Assembly (NCBI GenBank): GCA_049115935.1
Contig: JAGDZK010000023.1
Span: forward strand, 62,001-126,000
From: Bermanella sp049115935
GTDB lineage: Bacteria; Pseudomonadota; Gammaproteobacteria; Pseudomonadales; Oceanobacteraceae
Direction: 5' to 3'
Length of the DNA: 64,000 nt
Below, in pieces: positions 25,374 through 34,358 of this stretch (position 1 is its first letter; the number at the start of each line of letters is the position of its first letter). The position numbers were made by a program, and so were the translations under genes. The notes beneath the pieces are model-generated. The model was not told the origin of the DNA. It made no database searches and saw only the letters and a list, made by a program, of their open reading frames with translations.

Positions 25374-25832
25374 ATGAATAAGCTTGAATTAAAAATACCG
25401 CCCCTACCTCTTACTTTTATATTTGCAGTAATTATGTGGGCGATTAACCACTTACTCCCCTTAGGCTTTAATTTTATAGGCCAAACATTCATCGCCAGCT
25501 TCTTATTGATTTTGGGCTTATTGTTTATTTTGCCCGCGGCACTTAGTTTTTTTAAGGCAAAAACAACCGTCGATCCAAGAACCCCAAATAAAAGCAACAC
25601 ACTGGTTATATCTGGTTTGTACAAAGCCAGCCGTAACCCTATGTATGTTGGCATGCTACTGTGCCTTATCTCCCTTAGCATAGCGCAAGGCAATATTATT
25701 AGCCTGTTGTTATCTTTTGTGTTTGCTCTTTATCTCACACGTTTTCAAATTAAACCTGAAGAGCGTTTTTTAACTGAAAAATTTGGCGAACAATATTTAC
25801 AATACTGTGAAACCGTACGTCGCTGGCTATAA
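25374..25832 (+). CDS. Isoprenylcysteine carboxyl methyltransferase-like membrane protein
   Basis: A 152-residue membrane protein with four hydrophobic segments. The ICMT/PEMT-like SAM-binding core is visible: LVISGLYKASRNPMYVGMLL (RNPMY box) and the C-terminal KPEERFLTEKFGEQYLQYC. Members methylate lipids or unknown membrane substrates. The start ATG 25374 has AGGCTAACCC upstream. A DUF2164 gene follows 13 bp later. Confidence 0.88.
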   Translation: MNKLELKIPPLPLTFIFAVIMWAINHLLPLGFNFIGQTFIASFLLILGLLFILPAALSFFKAKTTVDPRTPNKSNTLVISGLYKASRNPMYVGMLLCLISLSIAQGNIISLLLSFVFALYLTRFQIKPEERFLTEKFGEQYLQYCETVRRWL

Positions 25833-25845
25833 CCATTGGATAAAT

Positions 25846-26088
25846 ATGATTGAATTAGATGCACGGCAAAAAAGCATTATCGTTGATAAATTAAAGACGT
25901 ATTTTGACCAAGAGTTGCAACAAGATATTGGTCAATTTGATGCTGAATTTTTATTGGATTTTTTTGCTAAAGAAGTTGGTGTTTTCTTTTATAACAAGGG
26001 AATCGAAGACGCAAAAGAGGTCATTGATGATCAGTTTCAATCCATTGATATGGCATTAATGGAAATTGAACAACCCGAGCCTTACTAA
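25846..26088 (+). CDS. DUF2164 family protein
   Basis: An 80-residue cytosolic protein, MIELDARQKSIIVDKLKTYF, then DLGxFDAEFLLDFF-like and EVGVFFYNKGIEDAKEVI segments, matching DUF2164. The function is unknown. ATG 25846 is preferred: an upstream in-frame ATG at 25783 would overlap the methyltransferase gene by 50 bp and has no family support. It sits 13 bp after the ICMT-like gene. Confidence 0.85.
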   Translation: MIELDARQKSIIVDKLKTYFDQELQQDIGQFDAEFLLDFFAKEVGVFFYNKGIEDAKEVIDDQFQSIDMALMEIEQPEPY

Positions 26089-26147
26089 GGCTCAACACTT
26101 CATCATTACGCATCATTGTTTCATTATTCTATTATGCTGAGCTATCT

Positions 26148-27611
26148 ATGATTCACCTGCGAAACATTCACGCCCCACTAGGGGAATTTTCGATGTTACA
26201 TGTCGAAGCCCTGACTATTGCTGATAAAACCAGCTGGGCAATCATCGGCAGCAATGGTAGTGGTAAAAGTGCATTTGCATCGTTACTTGGCGGCCACATC
26301 CCATATGAAAAAGGCTCTATTTCAGGTTTAGATACTTCAACTGTTAGTACCGTTAGCTTTGAGGTACAGCAGCAGTTGATTGATCGAGAACAACAACGGG
26401 ATGACTCGGATATCACCAATCAAGTCTGGCCGGGCACCCCTGTTTTGGAGCTTCTGCAAGAAGTCAGTAACGATGGCAAACAAATTCAACATTGGGTAAA
26501 CGCGTTTGCCATTGAGCATTTATTAGAAAAAGGGTTTCGTAAATTAAGTACCGGCGAAAGCCGTAAAGTGATTTTAATTCGTACACTATTACAGCCTAAT
26601 AATCTGTTAGTACTAGATGAACCTTTTGATGGCTTGGATGCAAACAGTCAGCAAGCACTTAAAGACATACTTAAGCAGCAATTTGAAAGTGGCCGTCAAA
26701 TTATCTTTATTTTAAATCGTTTAGACGAAGTACCAAACTGGATAACCCACCTTGGGTTTCTGCATAATTTGTCATTACTTGCTCATGGTGAAAAAGAAAC
26801 AGTACTTGATAACGAAATCGTAAAAGCATTTCTAACCTTCAACAATCAAACCTTACAGCTACCCGAACGCGATGCCTGCAGCCCATATTTAACATCCAGT
26901 GATACCCCTTTAGTTAGTCTGGCCAATGGGCGTGTGGCCTATAGTGATCGACTCATTTTTGACAACTTAAACTGGACGATAAATCGTGGAGAACATTGGG
27001 CAGTACTGGGTCCTAATGGTTGTGGCAAAAGTACCCTACTCAATTTGATCAGCGGTGATCACCCTCAGTGTTATGCCAATGACTTAACCGTCTTTGGCAT
27101 TAAGCGTGGCAGTGGCGAAAGTATTTGGGATATTAAGCAGCATATCGGCATTATTAGTGCAGCACTACAATGGAATTACAAAGCCAGTACCAACGTTATC
27201 AGTACCGTAGTCAGCGGTTTATTTGACAGTATCGGCTTATACAACCAAGTTGAAGATCATCAAAAAAAGCTCGCCTTAGACTGGTTAAAGCAGGTCCAAC
27301 TGGATCATAAGGCGAACGACCCGTTACACCAGTTAAGCTATGGTGAGCAGCGTTTAGTACTTATTTGTCGCGCCATGATCAAACAACCTGCCCTATTGAT
27401 TTTAGACGAGCCATGCCAAGGATTAGATGATGTGAATCGACAGCTGGTATTAGGATTTATTGCCCTTTTGGCTCAACAAAAAGATACCACCATGCTTTAT
27501 GTGACTCACCATAACACTGACCTTTTGCCTTGTTTTGATCAGCGATTAGTTTGTGTCGAAAGTAGCGAGGATAAGGGCAGTCTCTGGCAGATACAAAGGA
27601 GTGCCGCTTAA
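26148..27611 (+). CDS. modF: ModF-like tandem ABC ATPase
   Basis: A 487-residue soluble protein with two ABC nucleotide-binding domains and no membrane part. Domain 1 has Walker A GSNGSGKSAF (near residue 35), signature LSTGESRKV and Walker B NLLVLDEPFDG; domain 2 has GPNGCGKSTLL (near residue 290), LSYGEQRLV and ALLILDEPCQG. This is the architecture of ModF (PhrA), linked to molybdate metabolism in E. coli. No other mod genes are near. Both sites look intact. Confidence 0.88.
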   Translation: MIHLRNIHAPLGEFSMLHVEALTIADKTSWAIIGSNGSGKSAFASLLGGHIPYEKGSISGLDTSTVSTVSFEVQQQLIDREQQRDDSDITNQVWPGTPVLELLQEVSNDGKQIQHWVNAFAIEHLLEKGFRKLSTGESRKVILIRTLLQPNNLLVLDEPFDGLDANSQQALKDILKQQFESGRQIIFILNRLDEVPNWITHLGFLHNLSLLAHGEKETVLDNEIVKAFLTFNNQTLQLPERDACSPYLTSSDTPLVSLANGRVAYSDRLIFDNLNWTINRGEHWAVLGPNGCGKSTLLNLISGDHPQCYANDLTVFGIKRGSGESIWDIKQHIGIISAALQWNYKASTNVISTVVSGLFDSIGLYNQVEDHQKKLALDWLKQVQLDHKANDPLHQLSYGEQRLVLICRAMIKQPALLILDEPCQGLDDVNRQLVLGFIALLAQQKDTTMLYVTHHNTDLLPCFDQRLVCVESSEDKGSLWQIQRSAA

Positions 27612-27659
27612 GCAATTTTAGGCTAATCTTAAGGGAACAAAATATTTTGTAGGCACCCT

Positions 27660-30182
27660 ATGGGCTCGTTAATAAGACTGTGCATTACTTGCATGCTTAT
27701 AAGCCAAAGCGCTTTTAGCATGGAAGTAGTGCTGGATGACACAGAACGCATCCAGCTTCGCCAGCCTCTGCCTACCATTATCAACACAAATAACGTCCAG
27801 CAACCTCCTGAATACTGGCTCAAGCAGCCCTTTTCATTAGAAGCCTTTGTGCCATCTACGCAACCTAGCCCCCATGCAAGTTGGCATAAATTTACGGTAA
27901 AAGGTCAATTTGATGGCCCTTATAGCCAAAAGCGTATTATCGATGTGGAAAGTCACATCCTTCGTCATTTACATATTTATATTTTTGATGGCAATAAACT
28001 CATCGATCATAAAAAACTTGGTCTACTGGATCGTACACTCGACCCACTTGAGGACTTTACTGGTAATCAATTCGAATTCTATCTTCACAACAAGCAAAAA
28101 CTGACTGTATTAATAGAAAAGCAAAATGATGGGCCGGCCATTTTACCCATGAGTATCTATAACGAAGATGGCTTTAACAAATTAGTTCGATTTCAAGATA
28201 CGTTTTGGGCCAGTATTATTTCGGTTCTAATTGCCATGGCCATTTACAATGTATTGGTTTATGCCATGCATCCAAGTACAGCCTATTTGTGGTATCTCGC
28301 CTTTCACATATTAGCATTTTGCTATTTCTCTGCGTTAAATGGTTTTGGCAATTTGTTCTGGCCTCAATCAGTTCAAATATGGCTTGCACAAAATATTATG
28401 TTTTTTAATTTCATATTGATATTTTTTGTGGTCAATTTCGCCAATGCATTTTTAGAAGCTAAAAAAAATACACCCTGGCATTATAAGTATATTATTCACT
28501 TCCGTATTATCACTGCAGTAGGTGCTCTATTTAGCTTAATAATTGCGGAATATAATATGATTCCGTTCTTTGTGATTTTTCAAACATTCGCAACAGTTTA
28601 TGGTATTAGCATGGGGGTTGTGGCCTATAAAAACGGCTTCACACCGGCCAAGTATTTTCTTATCTCATGGATTTTCACGTTAGCTGGTGGAGCTGTCGGC
28701 ATGGCTACTGTTGTTAATGTCATCCCAATTAACTTCATTACATTACATGGTTTTTTATTTGGCACATTATTAGAGCTTTTTTTATTATCAGTGGCACTTG
28801 CCAGCCGCATGAAACATATGGAAAACAGCCTATTAAATCAACTTTACTACTATCCTGATACCCGTATAGCAAACCTTAATTATTTAAAATATAAGCTACC
28901 AGAAAACATTAATGACATAAAATCTCATTATAAAAATCCTGTATTCATCATTGCTGACATACAGGGATTTCGCGAGGTAGTGAGTCTGTATGGCCCTAAT
29001 GTTCTAACCGATTTATATCAAAAACATACTGATAGAATCACTCAATACCTTTCGAATAAATCATGGGCGATTCCTTTGCCTATGCCATTTGGTGACACTG
29101 TCTTTATTATGGCCCTGCCTGCTGAGCAAATATTATTATTAGTAGATCTACCAACTATTAATACAACTGAATCATTAGCTAATGTTATTGAAGAAATAAC
29201 AGCCGTCTCTGAAGAAGCCTATATCAACAAACAAAAAACAAGCCAAATTAAGTTCACTTTAGGATGTGCTGTTTTAGCACAGAATGATGTTCAAGAAACA
29301 TTCCGACAAGCCCAAGTAGCCTTACTGAGCAGTGTAAAAACAAATAGAAAATGGTTACTTTATGATACTAAGCAAGACCAAGCTATTAGCCAAAGAATTT
29401 CTATTCTAAGCGATTTGCAAATGGCAATAAAACAAAATGATTTAGATATTTATATACAGCCACAAATAAACATTAAAACTGATGAAGTATGCGCTGGTGA
29501 AATCTTATTACGTTGGAACCACCTAACACATGGCAGTATTTCACCTGCTCGATTTATTCCTTTAGCTGAGCAAAGTGGTCTTATTTTTCAAATTACTCAA
29601 CTGGTATTCATAAAAAGTTGTCGTTGGATTGCAACTGTTAAAGATCATAAAAATATGCCAGAAGACTTTACTATTTCAATTAATTTATCGGCGCTAGACA
29701 TCGCCGAGCCTAATCTTGTCACATTTATTGAATCTACACTGAATCAGTTTCAGCTAGATGCTAAGCATTTTATTTTGGAGGTTACTGAGTCAGCTGCAAT
29801 GGAGAATATAAGTCTATTTGTTGAGACTATAAATCAGTTAAAAGAAATGGGATTTAAAATTTCTATAGATGATTTTGGTACTGGCTACAGTTCGATGATG
29901 TATTTACAAAATATCGACCCTGATGAAATTAAAGTAGATATGATATTTGTTAGGGATATACACCTTAATGAAAAAAATCAACATATCGTCAAAACTATTG
30001 TGCAGCTTGCTCATCAAAGTAACGCAATCATAGTTGCCGAAGGGATTGAGAACGAAAGCGAACTCAACTGCATCGCGTCACTGCGTTGCGACTATGCACA
30101 AGGCTATTTTTGGTGCCCTGCAATCCCACTTGACGTATTTGAACAGCAATACCTTCGTACTTCCCCTCCAGCTAAATCATAA
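27660..30182 (+). CDS. 7TMR-DISM protein with degenerate GGDEF and intact EAL domain
   Basis: An 840-residue sensor-phosphodiesterase. A signal peptide (residues 1-20) precedes a 7TMR-DISMED2-type extracellular beta domain (to about 175), then seven membrane helices (about 185-395). The GGDEF domain (about 415-580) has PFGDTVF where GGDEF should be, so diguanylate cyclase activity is not expected. The EAL domain (about 590-825) keeps the catalytic set: EILLRW, NLSALD, LEVTESAAM, SIDDFGTGYSS, KVD and AEGIE. It should hydrolyse c-di-GMP in response to an unknown external signal. Confidence 0.9.
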   Translation: MGSLIRLCITCMLISQSAFSMEVVLDDTERIQLRQPLPTIINTNNVQQPPEYWLKQPFSLEAFVPSTQPSPHASWHKFTVKGQFDGPYSQKRIIDVESHILRHLHIYIFDGNKLIDHKKLGLLDRTLDPLEDFTGNQFEFYLHNKQKLTVLIEKQNDGPAILPMSIYNEDGFNKLVRFQDTFWASIISVLIAMAIYNVLVYAMHPSTAYLWYLAFHILAFCYFSALNGFGNLFWPQSVQIWLAQNIMFFNFILIFFVVNFANAFLEAKKNTPWHYKYIIHFRIITAVGALFSLIIAEYNMIPFFVIFQTFATVYGISMGVVAYKNGFTPAKYFLISWIFTLAGGAVGMATVVNVIPINFITLHGFLFGTLLELFLLSVALASRMKHMENSLLNQLYYYPDTRIANLNYLKYKLPENINDIKSHYKNPVFIIADIQGFREVVSLYGPNVLTDLYQKHTDRITQYLSNKSWAIPLPMPFGDTVFIMALPAEQILLLVDLPTINTTESLANVIEEITAVSEEAYINKQKTSQIKFTLGCAVLAQNDVQETFRQAQVALLSSVKTNRKWLLYDTKQDQAISQRISILSDLQMAIKQNDLDIYIQPQINIKTDEVCAGEILLRWNHLTHGSISPARFIPLAEQSGLIFQITQLVFIKSCRWIATVKDHKNMPEDFTISINLSALDIAEPNLVTFIESTLNQFQLDAKHFILEVTESAAMENISLFVETINQLKEMGFKISIDDFGTGYSSMMYLQNIDPDEIKVDMIFVRDIHLNEKNQHIVKTIVQLAHQSNAIIVAEGIENESELNCIASLRCDYAQGYFWCPAIPLDVFEQQYLRTSPPAKS

Positions 30183-30357
30183 ACACCTTATTTCAGGCTT
30201 TATCCGCCACCTTTGTCCGAAAATGCCACATAATCGGCCATATTCAGCATAAAACAACCAGATTGTTTGACAATCCTATCAGACAGAGACTAATCTCAAC
30301 CCTGTACCAATAATAAACAGTCAATAGGCCAAAGAGCCTAAGCTATAGGAGAGCCCC

Positions 30358-31500
30358 ATGTTGCTGGACAAACTCAAGCCCGAAACGGCCCTAACCATTA
30401 AAAAGTACGGTTATTTCATCTATTTAATGCCCTTGTTTTTACCTGCTCTTAGCTTTTACTGGGCCCATGAAACAGGGCTGCATACCTTTTTTGCCTTTTT
30501 CCCGCTGTTAGTAGTCTATGTGATTGTGCCCATTGTTGATGTCATATTGGGTAAAGACCCGGTTAATCCAGAAGAGGATCAAGTGCCAGGGATGAACCAA
30601 GAACGCTTTTATCGCTGGTTAACGCTTTCTTGTTTACCACTTTATTTTATTTGCATTTTCTCAAGCGGATATTTGCTTCTAAATTGGCCCGAACTGTCAC
30701 TTCTTGGGCAAATCGGCTATGTGCTTTCGTTAGGCGTTGTAGGCGGTATTATTGCGATTAATGTAGGCCATGAATTAATTCATAAAAATACCAAACTTGA
30801 AAAAATCAGTGGCGGTTTATTGTTATCACTTGTGAGTTACGGTGGTTTTACTATTGAACACGTTTATGGTCATCATGTTCATGTTTCTACCCCAGAAGAT
30901 GCAAGTTCATCCCGCTTTAATCAAACCTTGTATCAGTTTTTACCCCATGCTTATGTGCATAATTTTTTAAATGCCTGGAAATTACAAAAAAATCGATTGG
31001 CTAAAAAAGGTAAAACCTTATTAAGCGCAAATAACGAATTAATTTGGTACTACCTGTTTTCACTGGTCGTAAGTATTATTTTAGGAACGTTTTTTGAAAT
31101 GCTTGGTAGCAGCTTTTGGCTGGGCGTGGGTGTGTTTTTCTTACAAAGTTTTGTCGCTTTCACCTTGCTAGAAATTATCAACTACATAGAACATTACGGT
31201 TTACACCGTCGTAAAATGGGTAATGGCAAGTATGAACGAGTGACACCTGAACATAGCTGGAATAGTAATTACTTTTTAACCAACATGTTTTTATTCCAGC
31301 TGCAACGCCACAGTGACCACCACGCTTACGCGGCCCGCCGCTATCAAGTATTGCGTCATTACGATGAAAGCCCACAATTACCTTTTGGTTACGCCACTAT
31401 GTTTGTCATTGCGTTGTTTCCACCACTGTGGAAAGCCATTATGAACCCAAGAGTAGAAGCTTATTATCAAGACGAAGGACAACACCTAGTAAGCCAGTAA
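30358..31500 (+). CDS. alkB: Alkane 1-monooxygenase
   Basis: A 380-residue integral membrane di-iron hydroxylase that oxidises medium-chain alkanes to 1-alcohols with electrons from rubredoxin. All histidine boxes are present: HELIHK (H138), EHVYGHHVHV (near 166), NYIEHYGL (near 275) and LQRHSDHHA (near 314). The start ATG 30358 follows TAGGAGAGCCCC. No rubredoxin, rubredoxin reductase or alkS gene is adjacent, so electron partners are elsewhere. A strong terminator at 31530 closes the gene. Confidence 0.97.
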   Translation: MLLDKLKPETALTIKKYGYFIYLMPLFLPALSFYWAHETGLHTFFAFFPLLVVYVIVPIVDVILGKDPVNPEEDQVPGMNQERFYRWLTLSCLPLYFICIFSSGYLLLNWPELSLLGQIGYVLSLGVVGGIIAINVGHELIHKNTKLEKISGGLLLSLVSYGGFTIEHVYGHHVHVSTPEDASSSRFNQTLYQFLPHAYVHNFLNAWKLQKNRLAKKGKTLLSANNELIWYYLFSLVVSIILGTFFEMLGSSFWLGVGVFFLQSFVAFTLLEIINYIEHYGLHRRKMGNGKYERVTPEHSWNSNYFLTNMFLFQLQRHSDHHAYAARRYQVLRHYDESPQLPFGYATMFVIALFPPLWKAIMNPRVEAYYQDEGQHLVSQ

Positions 31501-31529
31501 TCGTTAGCAACCTTTTTTGTTCTCCACTC

Positions 31530-31552
31530 GCCGGTCTTTGACCGGCTTTTTT
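31530..31552 (+). terminator. Intrinsic terminator after alkB
   Basis: GCCGGTC-TTT-GACCGGC is followed by six T residues, 30 bp after the alkB stop. Confidence 0.93.
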
Positions 31553-31620
31553 AGTGACGCAGCTCTGCTTGACACTCCCCAAGTGTCACTTAAAACCTCC
31601 CCGACCCTGACAACACCAGT

Positions 31621-31654
31621 GATAGTTAAAAACTATCTTAATGAAACATATAAT
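31621..31654 (+). promoter_or_regulatory. Candidate promoter with overlapping palindrome
   Basis: GATAGTT-AAA-AACTATC (31621-31637) overlaps the -35 position of a possible promoter whose -10 is a perfect TATAAT at 31649-31654. The -35 hexamer itself is poor. It would drive the two small ORFs at 31734 and 31870. Confidence 0.35.
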
Positions 31655-31733
31655 TGATTTTATTAAAAACCCGTATCCCCCTATATTTACCCTATGCAAA
31701 AAATACCAGCATCAGTAAATCTAGAGGTTACCT

Positions 31734-31859
31734 ATGAAAATAATGAAACGCCTAATCAAAGCACAACCGCCAGCACAAACTCAAAACCAAGAGTGCAATT
31801 ACGCCAATAATTATTACGGTGACCAAGTTTGTACAATAAAGAAACATCAATCTTCTTAA
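31734..31859 (+). CDS. Small ORF, 41 residues, unknown function
   Basis: MKIMKRLIKAQPPAQTQNQE, then CNYANNYYGDQVCTIKKHQSS: a basic N-terminus followed by a Gln/Asn/Tyr-rich stretch with two cysteines 12 residues apart. AGAGG lies 7 bp before ATG 31734. The next small ORF starts 10 bp after its stop, with the Shine-Dalgarno sequence overlapping the stop. It is not recognised as any known family. It could be a bacteriocin-like or regulatory peptide or noise. Confidence 0.4.
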   Translation: MKIMKRLIKAQPPAQTQNQECNYANNYYGDQVCTIKKHQSS

Positions 31860-31869
31860 GGAAAGAGCA

Positions 31870-31935
31870 ATGAGTATTAAAGAGTTTTTTCTTTTTTTTA
31901 GTGAGCCCAATGACATGAGTGAAAGCATTAATTGA
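31870..31935 (+). CDS. Small ORF, 21 residues, unknown function
   Basis: A short peptide with a hydrophobic run (KEFFLFF) and an acidic end. TAAGGAAAG precedes ATG 31870 at good spacing and begins in the stop codon of the preceding small ORF. An 11-bp inverted repeat (31938-31983) follows. The peptide may only be expressed together with the 41-residue ORF. Confidence 0.35.
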   Translation: MSIKEFFLFFSEPNDMSESIN

Positions 31936-31937
31936 CC

Positions 31938-31983
31938 TTTAGCAGCAATGGTATTGAAAAAGCCAAGTACTTTTGCTGCTAAA
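31938..31983. repeat. 11-bp inverted repeat after the small ORFs
   Basis: TTTAGCAGCAA and TTGCTGCTAAA are perfect complements with a 24-nt loop. There is no U-run on the plus strand, so it is a hairpin rather than a classical terminator. Confidence 0.6.
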
Positions 31984-32077
31984 AATCATATAAGCCAACT
32001 TAACTGCAGAACTGGATTAATCTAAACAACACGCTTATCCGTACTATGCTTTACATAGTGCTAACCTTGGGTGTCAT

Positions 32078-32980
32078 ATGAATATTCTTATAAGCGGTGC
32101 GTCTGGTCTTATTGGTTCGGCATTACGCCCTTACCTCGAAAGCAAAGGTCATCAAGTTTACATATTGCACCGTGGCCGCAATGACGGCGGCTTTTTTTGG
32201 CAGCCAGAAAAAGGCCTCATCCATCTTGATAATGATATACAGCTAGACGCCGTCATTAACCTTAACGGCGTAAATATTGGAGACAAACCTTGGAATGCAC
32301 AACGCAAACGAGACATCATTGAAAGCCGTGTTAAATGCACTCAATTGTTAACACAAGCAGTTGCAGAGCGATTTAACTCCCCTAGCGTATTCATCAATGC
32401 CAGCGCCATTGGATTTTATGGCGATACTGGAAATCGTTCTGTGAATGAATCCAGCACTGCAGGTGATAATTTTCTCAGTGAAATTGTGTCTAAATGGGAG
32501 GCTGCAGCCAAACCTGTTATTGACGTGGGTATACGCACCGTTTTTCTTCGCAGTGGTGTCGTTCTCACCCCCCAAGGCGGTGCGCTTCAAAAAATGCTAC
32601 TGCCATTTAAACTGGGCCTAGGTGGCAAGGTGGGCAGTGGCCAGCAGTTCATGAGCTGGATAAGCTTGCGAGATGAACTTCGCGCCATTCATTTTTTACT
32701 CAATCAAACCCATATTAATGGACCAGTTAATCTATGTGCTCCCCACCCTGTTACTAACACACAATTCACCAAAGCCCTTGGTAAAGCTTTAAAACGCCCC
32801 ACTCTAATGCCAATGCCCGCCTGGCTAATCAAAACTATGTTTGGGGAAATGGGAGAGCTGCTTTTACTTAAGGGGGCTAAGGTCATACCCAATGTATTAT
32901 TAGAAAATGGTTTTAAATTCCTGCATCCTGATATTAAAAGTGCCTTATTGTTCGAACTTGGTAAAAGCTTACAAAAATAA
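32078..32980 (+). CDS. TIGR01777-family NAD-dependent epimerase (YfcH-like)
   Basis: A 300-residue extended SDR protein. The Rossmann motif is ILISGASGLIGSALRPYLES at the N-terminus; INLNGVNIGDKPWNAQRK and INASAIGFYGDTGNRSV, MSWISLRDELRAIHFLL and PVNLCAPHPVTN are TIGR01777 features. The substrate is unknown. It ends in the DUF1731-type C-terminus (FKFLHPDIKSAL). The start ATG 32078 has only a weak ribosome site (TGGGTGTCAT). Confidence 0.93.
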   Translation: MNILISGASGLIGSALRPYLESKGHQVYILHRGRNDGGFFWQPEKGLIHLDNDIQLDAVINLNGVNIGDKPWNAQRKRDIIESRVKCTQLLTQAVAERFNSPSVFINASAIGFYGDTGNRSVNESSTAGDNFLSEIVSKWEAAAKPVIDVGIRTVFLRSGVVLTPQGGALQKMLLPFKLGLGGKVGSGQQFMSWISLRDELRAIHFLLNQTHINGPVNLCAPHPVTNTQFTKALGKALKRPTLMPMPAWLIKTMFGEMGELLLLKGAKVIPNVLLENGFKFLHPDIKSALLFELGKSLQK

Positions 32981-33050
32981 ACATTCAAGCATCTAGACGC
33001 TTGAAAAAAAAAGGCTACTATACACATTCCTACCTAACTGAATAAGGAAC

Positions 33051-33165
33051 ATGTTGATGATTGTATGTAAAACCCTTGCGGAGAAACCAGGCTCTTAAGC
33101 TTTCGGTTTTCCGGTTTACCGGGGATTTACCCCTTTACTAATTTTAACGAGTAACAATTGTTACT
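33051..33165 (+). ncRNA. Structured 5' leader of rsgA (candidate regulatory RNA)
   Basis: In 115 bp upstream of rsgA there is a 15-codon frame (ATG at 33051, MLMIVCKTLAEKPGS). It is followed by a hairpin (GGAGAAACC with GGTTTTCC, 33080-33112), then two overlapping hairpins: CCGGT-TT-ACCGG (33111-33122) and GGGG-ATTTA-CCCC (33121-33133), which share two bases and so compete. A 16-bp palindrome AGTAACAATTGTTACT (33150-33165) lies just before the Shine-Dalgarno sequence. The composition is unlike neighbouring spacers. No known RNA family is recognised. Confidence 0.35.
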
Positions 33166-33177
33166 TGGGGTTTATAC

Positions 33178-34233
33178 ATGAGTACATGTTTTACATTGCC
33201 ACAACTTGGCTGGCGCGGTTTTTTTCAAACACAATTAAACTTTGAAGAACTGGAAACGTTTTACCCTGTTCGCATCAGTGAACAGCATAAAAACCAATAT
33301 CATTATCTATCGGCCCAAGGGGAAGGCATCCTTGTGATTCACCATCACATGCCACCTATGACCGTCGGTGATTGGGTGTTATTAAATGAAGAGGGACAGT
33401 TTGAGCGTCTGCTAGAGCGTCAAAGTCATTTCTATCGCAAAGCCAGTGGCTCAAAAGTACAGGCACAAAGTATCGCCAGTAATGTGGATACCGTGTTTAT
33501 TGTGGCGTCTTTAAATGATGATTTTAATCTTAGTCGCATTGAACGTTATCTTGCTATCACCCATGAAGCTCAAAGCGATCCAGTGGTCGTACTAACCAAA
33601 GCAGACCTTTGTGCCGATACAGATGACTACATTGAGCAACTTCGGAAAATTGATCACCATTTAATGATCGAAGTAGTGAACGCATTAGATGTTGAGACGT
33701 TAAGTGGCTTACAGTCTTGGTGTAAAAGTGGTAGTACCATCGCTCTACTAGGCTCTTCAGGTGTCGGCAAATCGACCTTAGTGAATACACTTAAAGGGTT
33801 AAGCTTAGGGGATGAAACCGCCAGCGCCACTCAGGGCATTCGTGAAGACGACAGTAAAGGCCGCCACACAACCACGTCACGTCAATTACACTTTTTACCA
33901 CAAGGTGGAATGTTGTTAGACACACCAGGGATGCGTGAACTGCAAGTGGCTGACTGCGAAGGCGGTATACAACATACCTTCTCTGATATTGCAGAACTTG
34001 CAAAAGGCTGTCGTTTTACCAATTGCCAACATCAAGGCGAACCTGATTGCGCGGTAAACGCCGCCATTGATGATGGTGATTTGGAATTGCGGCGCTTACA
34101 AAGTTATCACAAGCTCATTCGTGAACAGGCTTTTAATTCGGCCACTCTTGCACAAAAGCGAGAGACCGATCGAAGTACCACTAAGTTTCACCGTAATGTG
34201 CAAAGTGATATGAGGGCGTTGAAGAATCGCTAA
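33178..34233 (+). CDS. rsgA: Ribosome small subunit-dependent GTPase A
   Basis: A 351-residue circularly permuted GTPase for 30S subunit maturation. The G motifs occur in permuted order: G4 VLTKADL (near residue 137), G1 GSSGVGKSTLVNTL (near residue 190), G3 DTPGMRE (near 245). An N-terminal OB-like region and the C-terminal zinc knuckle (GCRFTNCQHQGEPDC) are present. A near-perfect heptamer repeat follows directly after the stop. The start ATG 33178 has TTGGGGTTTATAC upstream. Confidence 0.96.
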   Translation: MSTCFTLPQLGWRGFFQTQLNFEELETFYPVRISEQHKNQYHYLSAQGEGILVIHHHMPPMTVGDWVLLNEEGQFERLLERQSHFYRKASGSKVQAQSIASNVDTVFIVASLNDDFNLSRIERYLAITHEAQSDPVVVLTKADLCADTDDYIEQLRKIDHHLMIEVVNALDVETLSGLQSWCKSGSTIALLGSSGVGKSTLVNTLKGLSLGDETASATQGIREDDSKGRHTTTSRQLHFLPQGGMLLDTPGMRELQVADCEGGIQHTFSDIAELAKGCRFTNCQHQGEPDCAVNAAIDDGDLELRRLQSYHKLIREQAFNSATLAQKRETDRSTTKFHRNVQSDMRALKNR

Positions 34234-34280
34234 GACGTTGGACGTTAGACGTTAGACGTTAGACGTTAGACGTTAGACGT
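34234..34280. repeat. Heptanucleotide tandem repeat (GACGTTA) at the rsgA 3' end
   Basis: Six full 7-bp units (GACGTTG once, then GACGTTA five times) plus a partial GACGT start at the base after the rsgA stop codon. A 7-bp unit is not a multiple of three, but it lies outside the gene. Confidence 0.95.
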
Positions 34281-34292
34281 CCTATATTGAGA

Positions 34293-34322
34293 ACCGCTTG
34301 TAGAGATACAAGCGGTTTTTTT
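34293..34322 (+). terminator. Intrinsic terminator after rsgA
   Basis: ACCGCTTGT-AGAGAT-ACAAGCGGT has a 9-bp stem followed by a run of T, 13 bp after the repeat. It could also serve the convergent lipoprotein gene. Confidence 0.92.
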
Positions 34323-34358
34323 GTAATAAATTTTATTATTTAGAACGAAATAAAATCA

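Noticed and set aside
32986..33009. Hairpin followed by an A-run (TCAAGC...GCTTGA) as terminator of the epimerase gene
   Set aside because: On the plus strand the stem is followed by A residues, not T; no minus-strand gene would use it.
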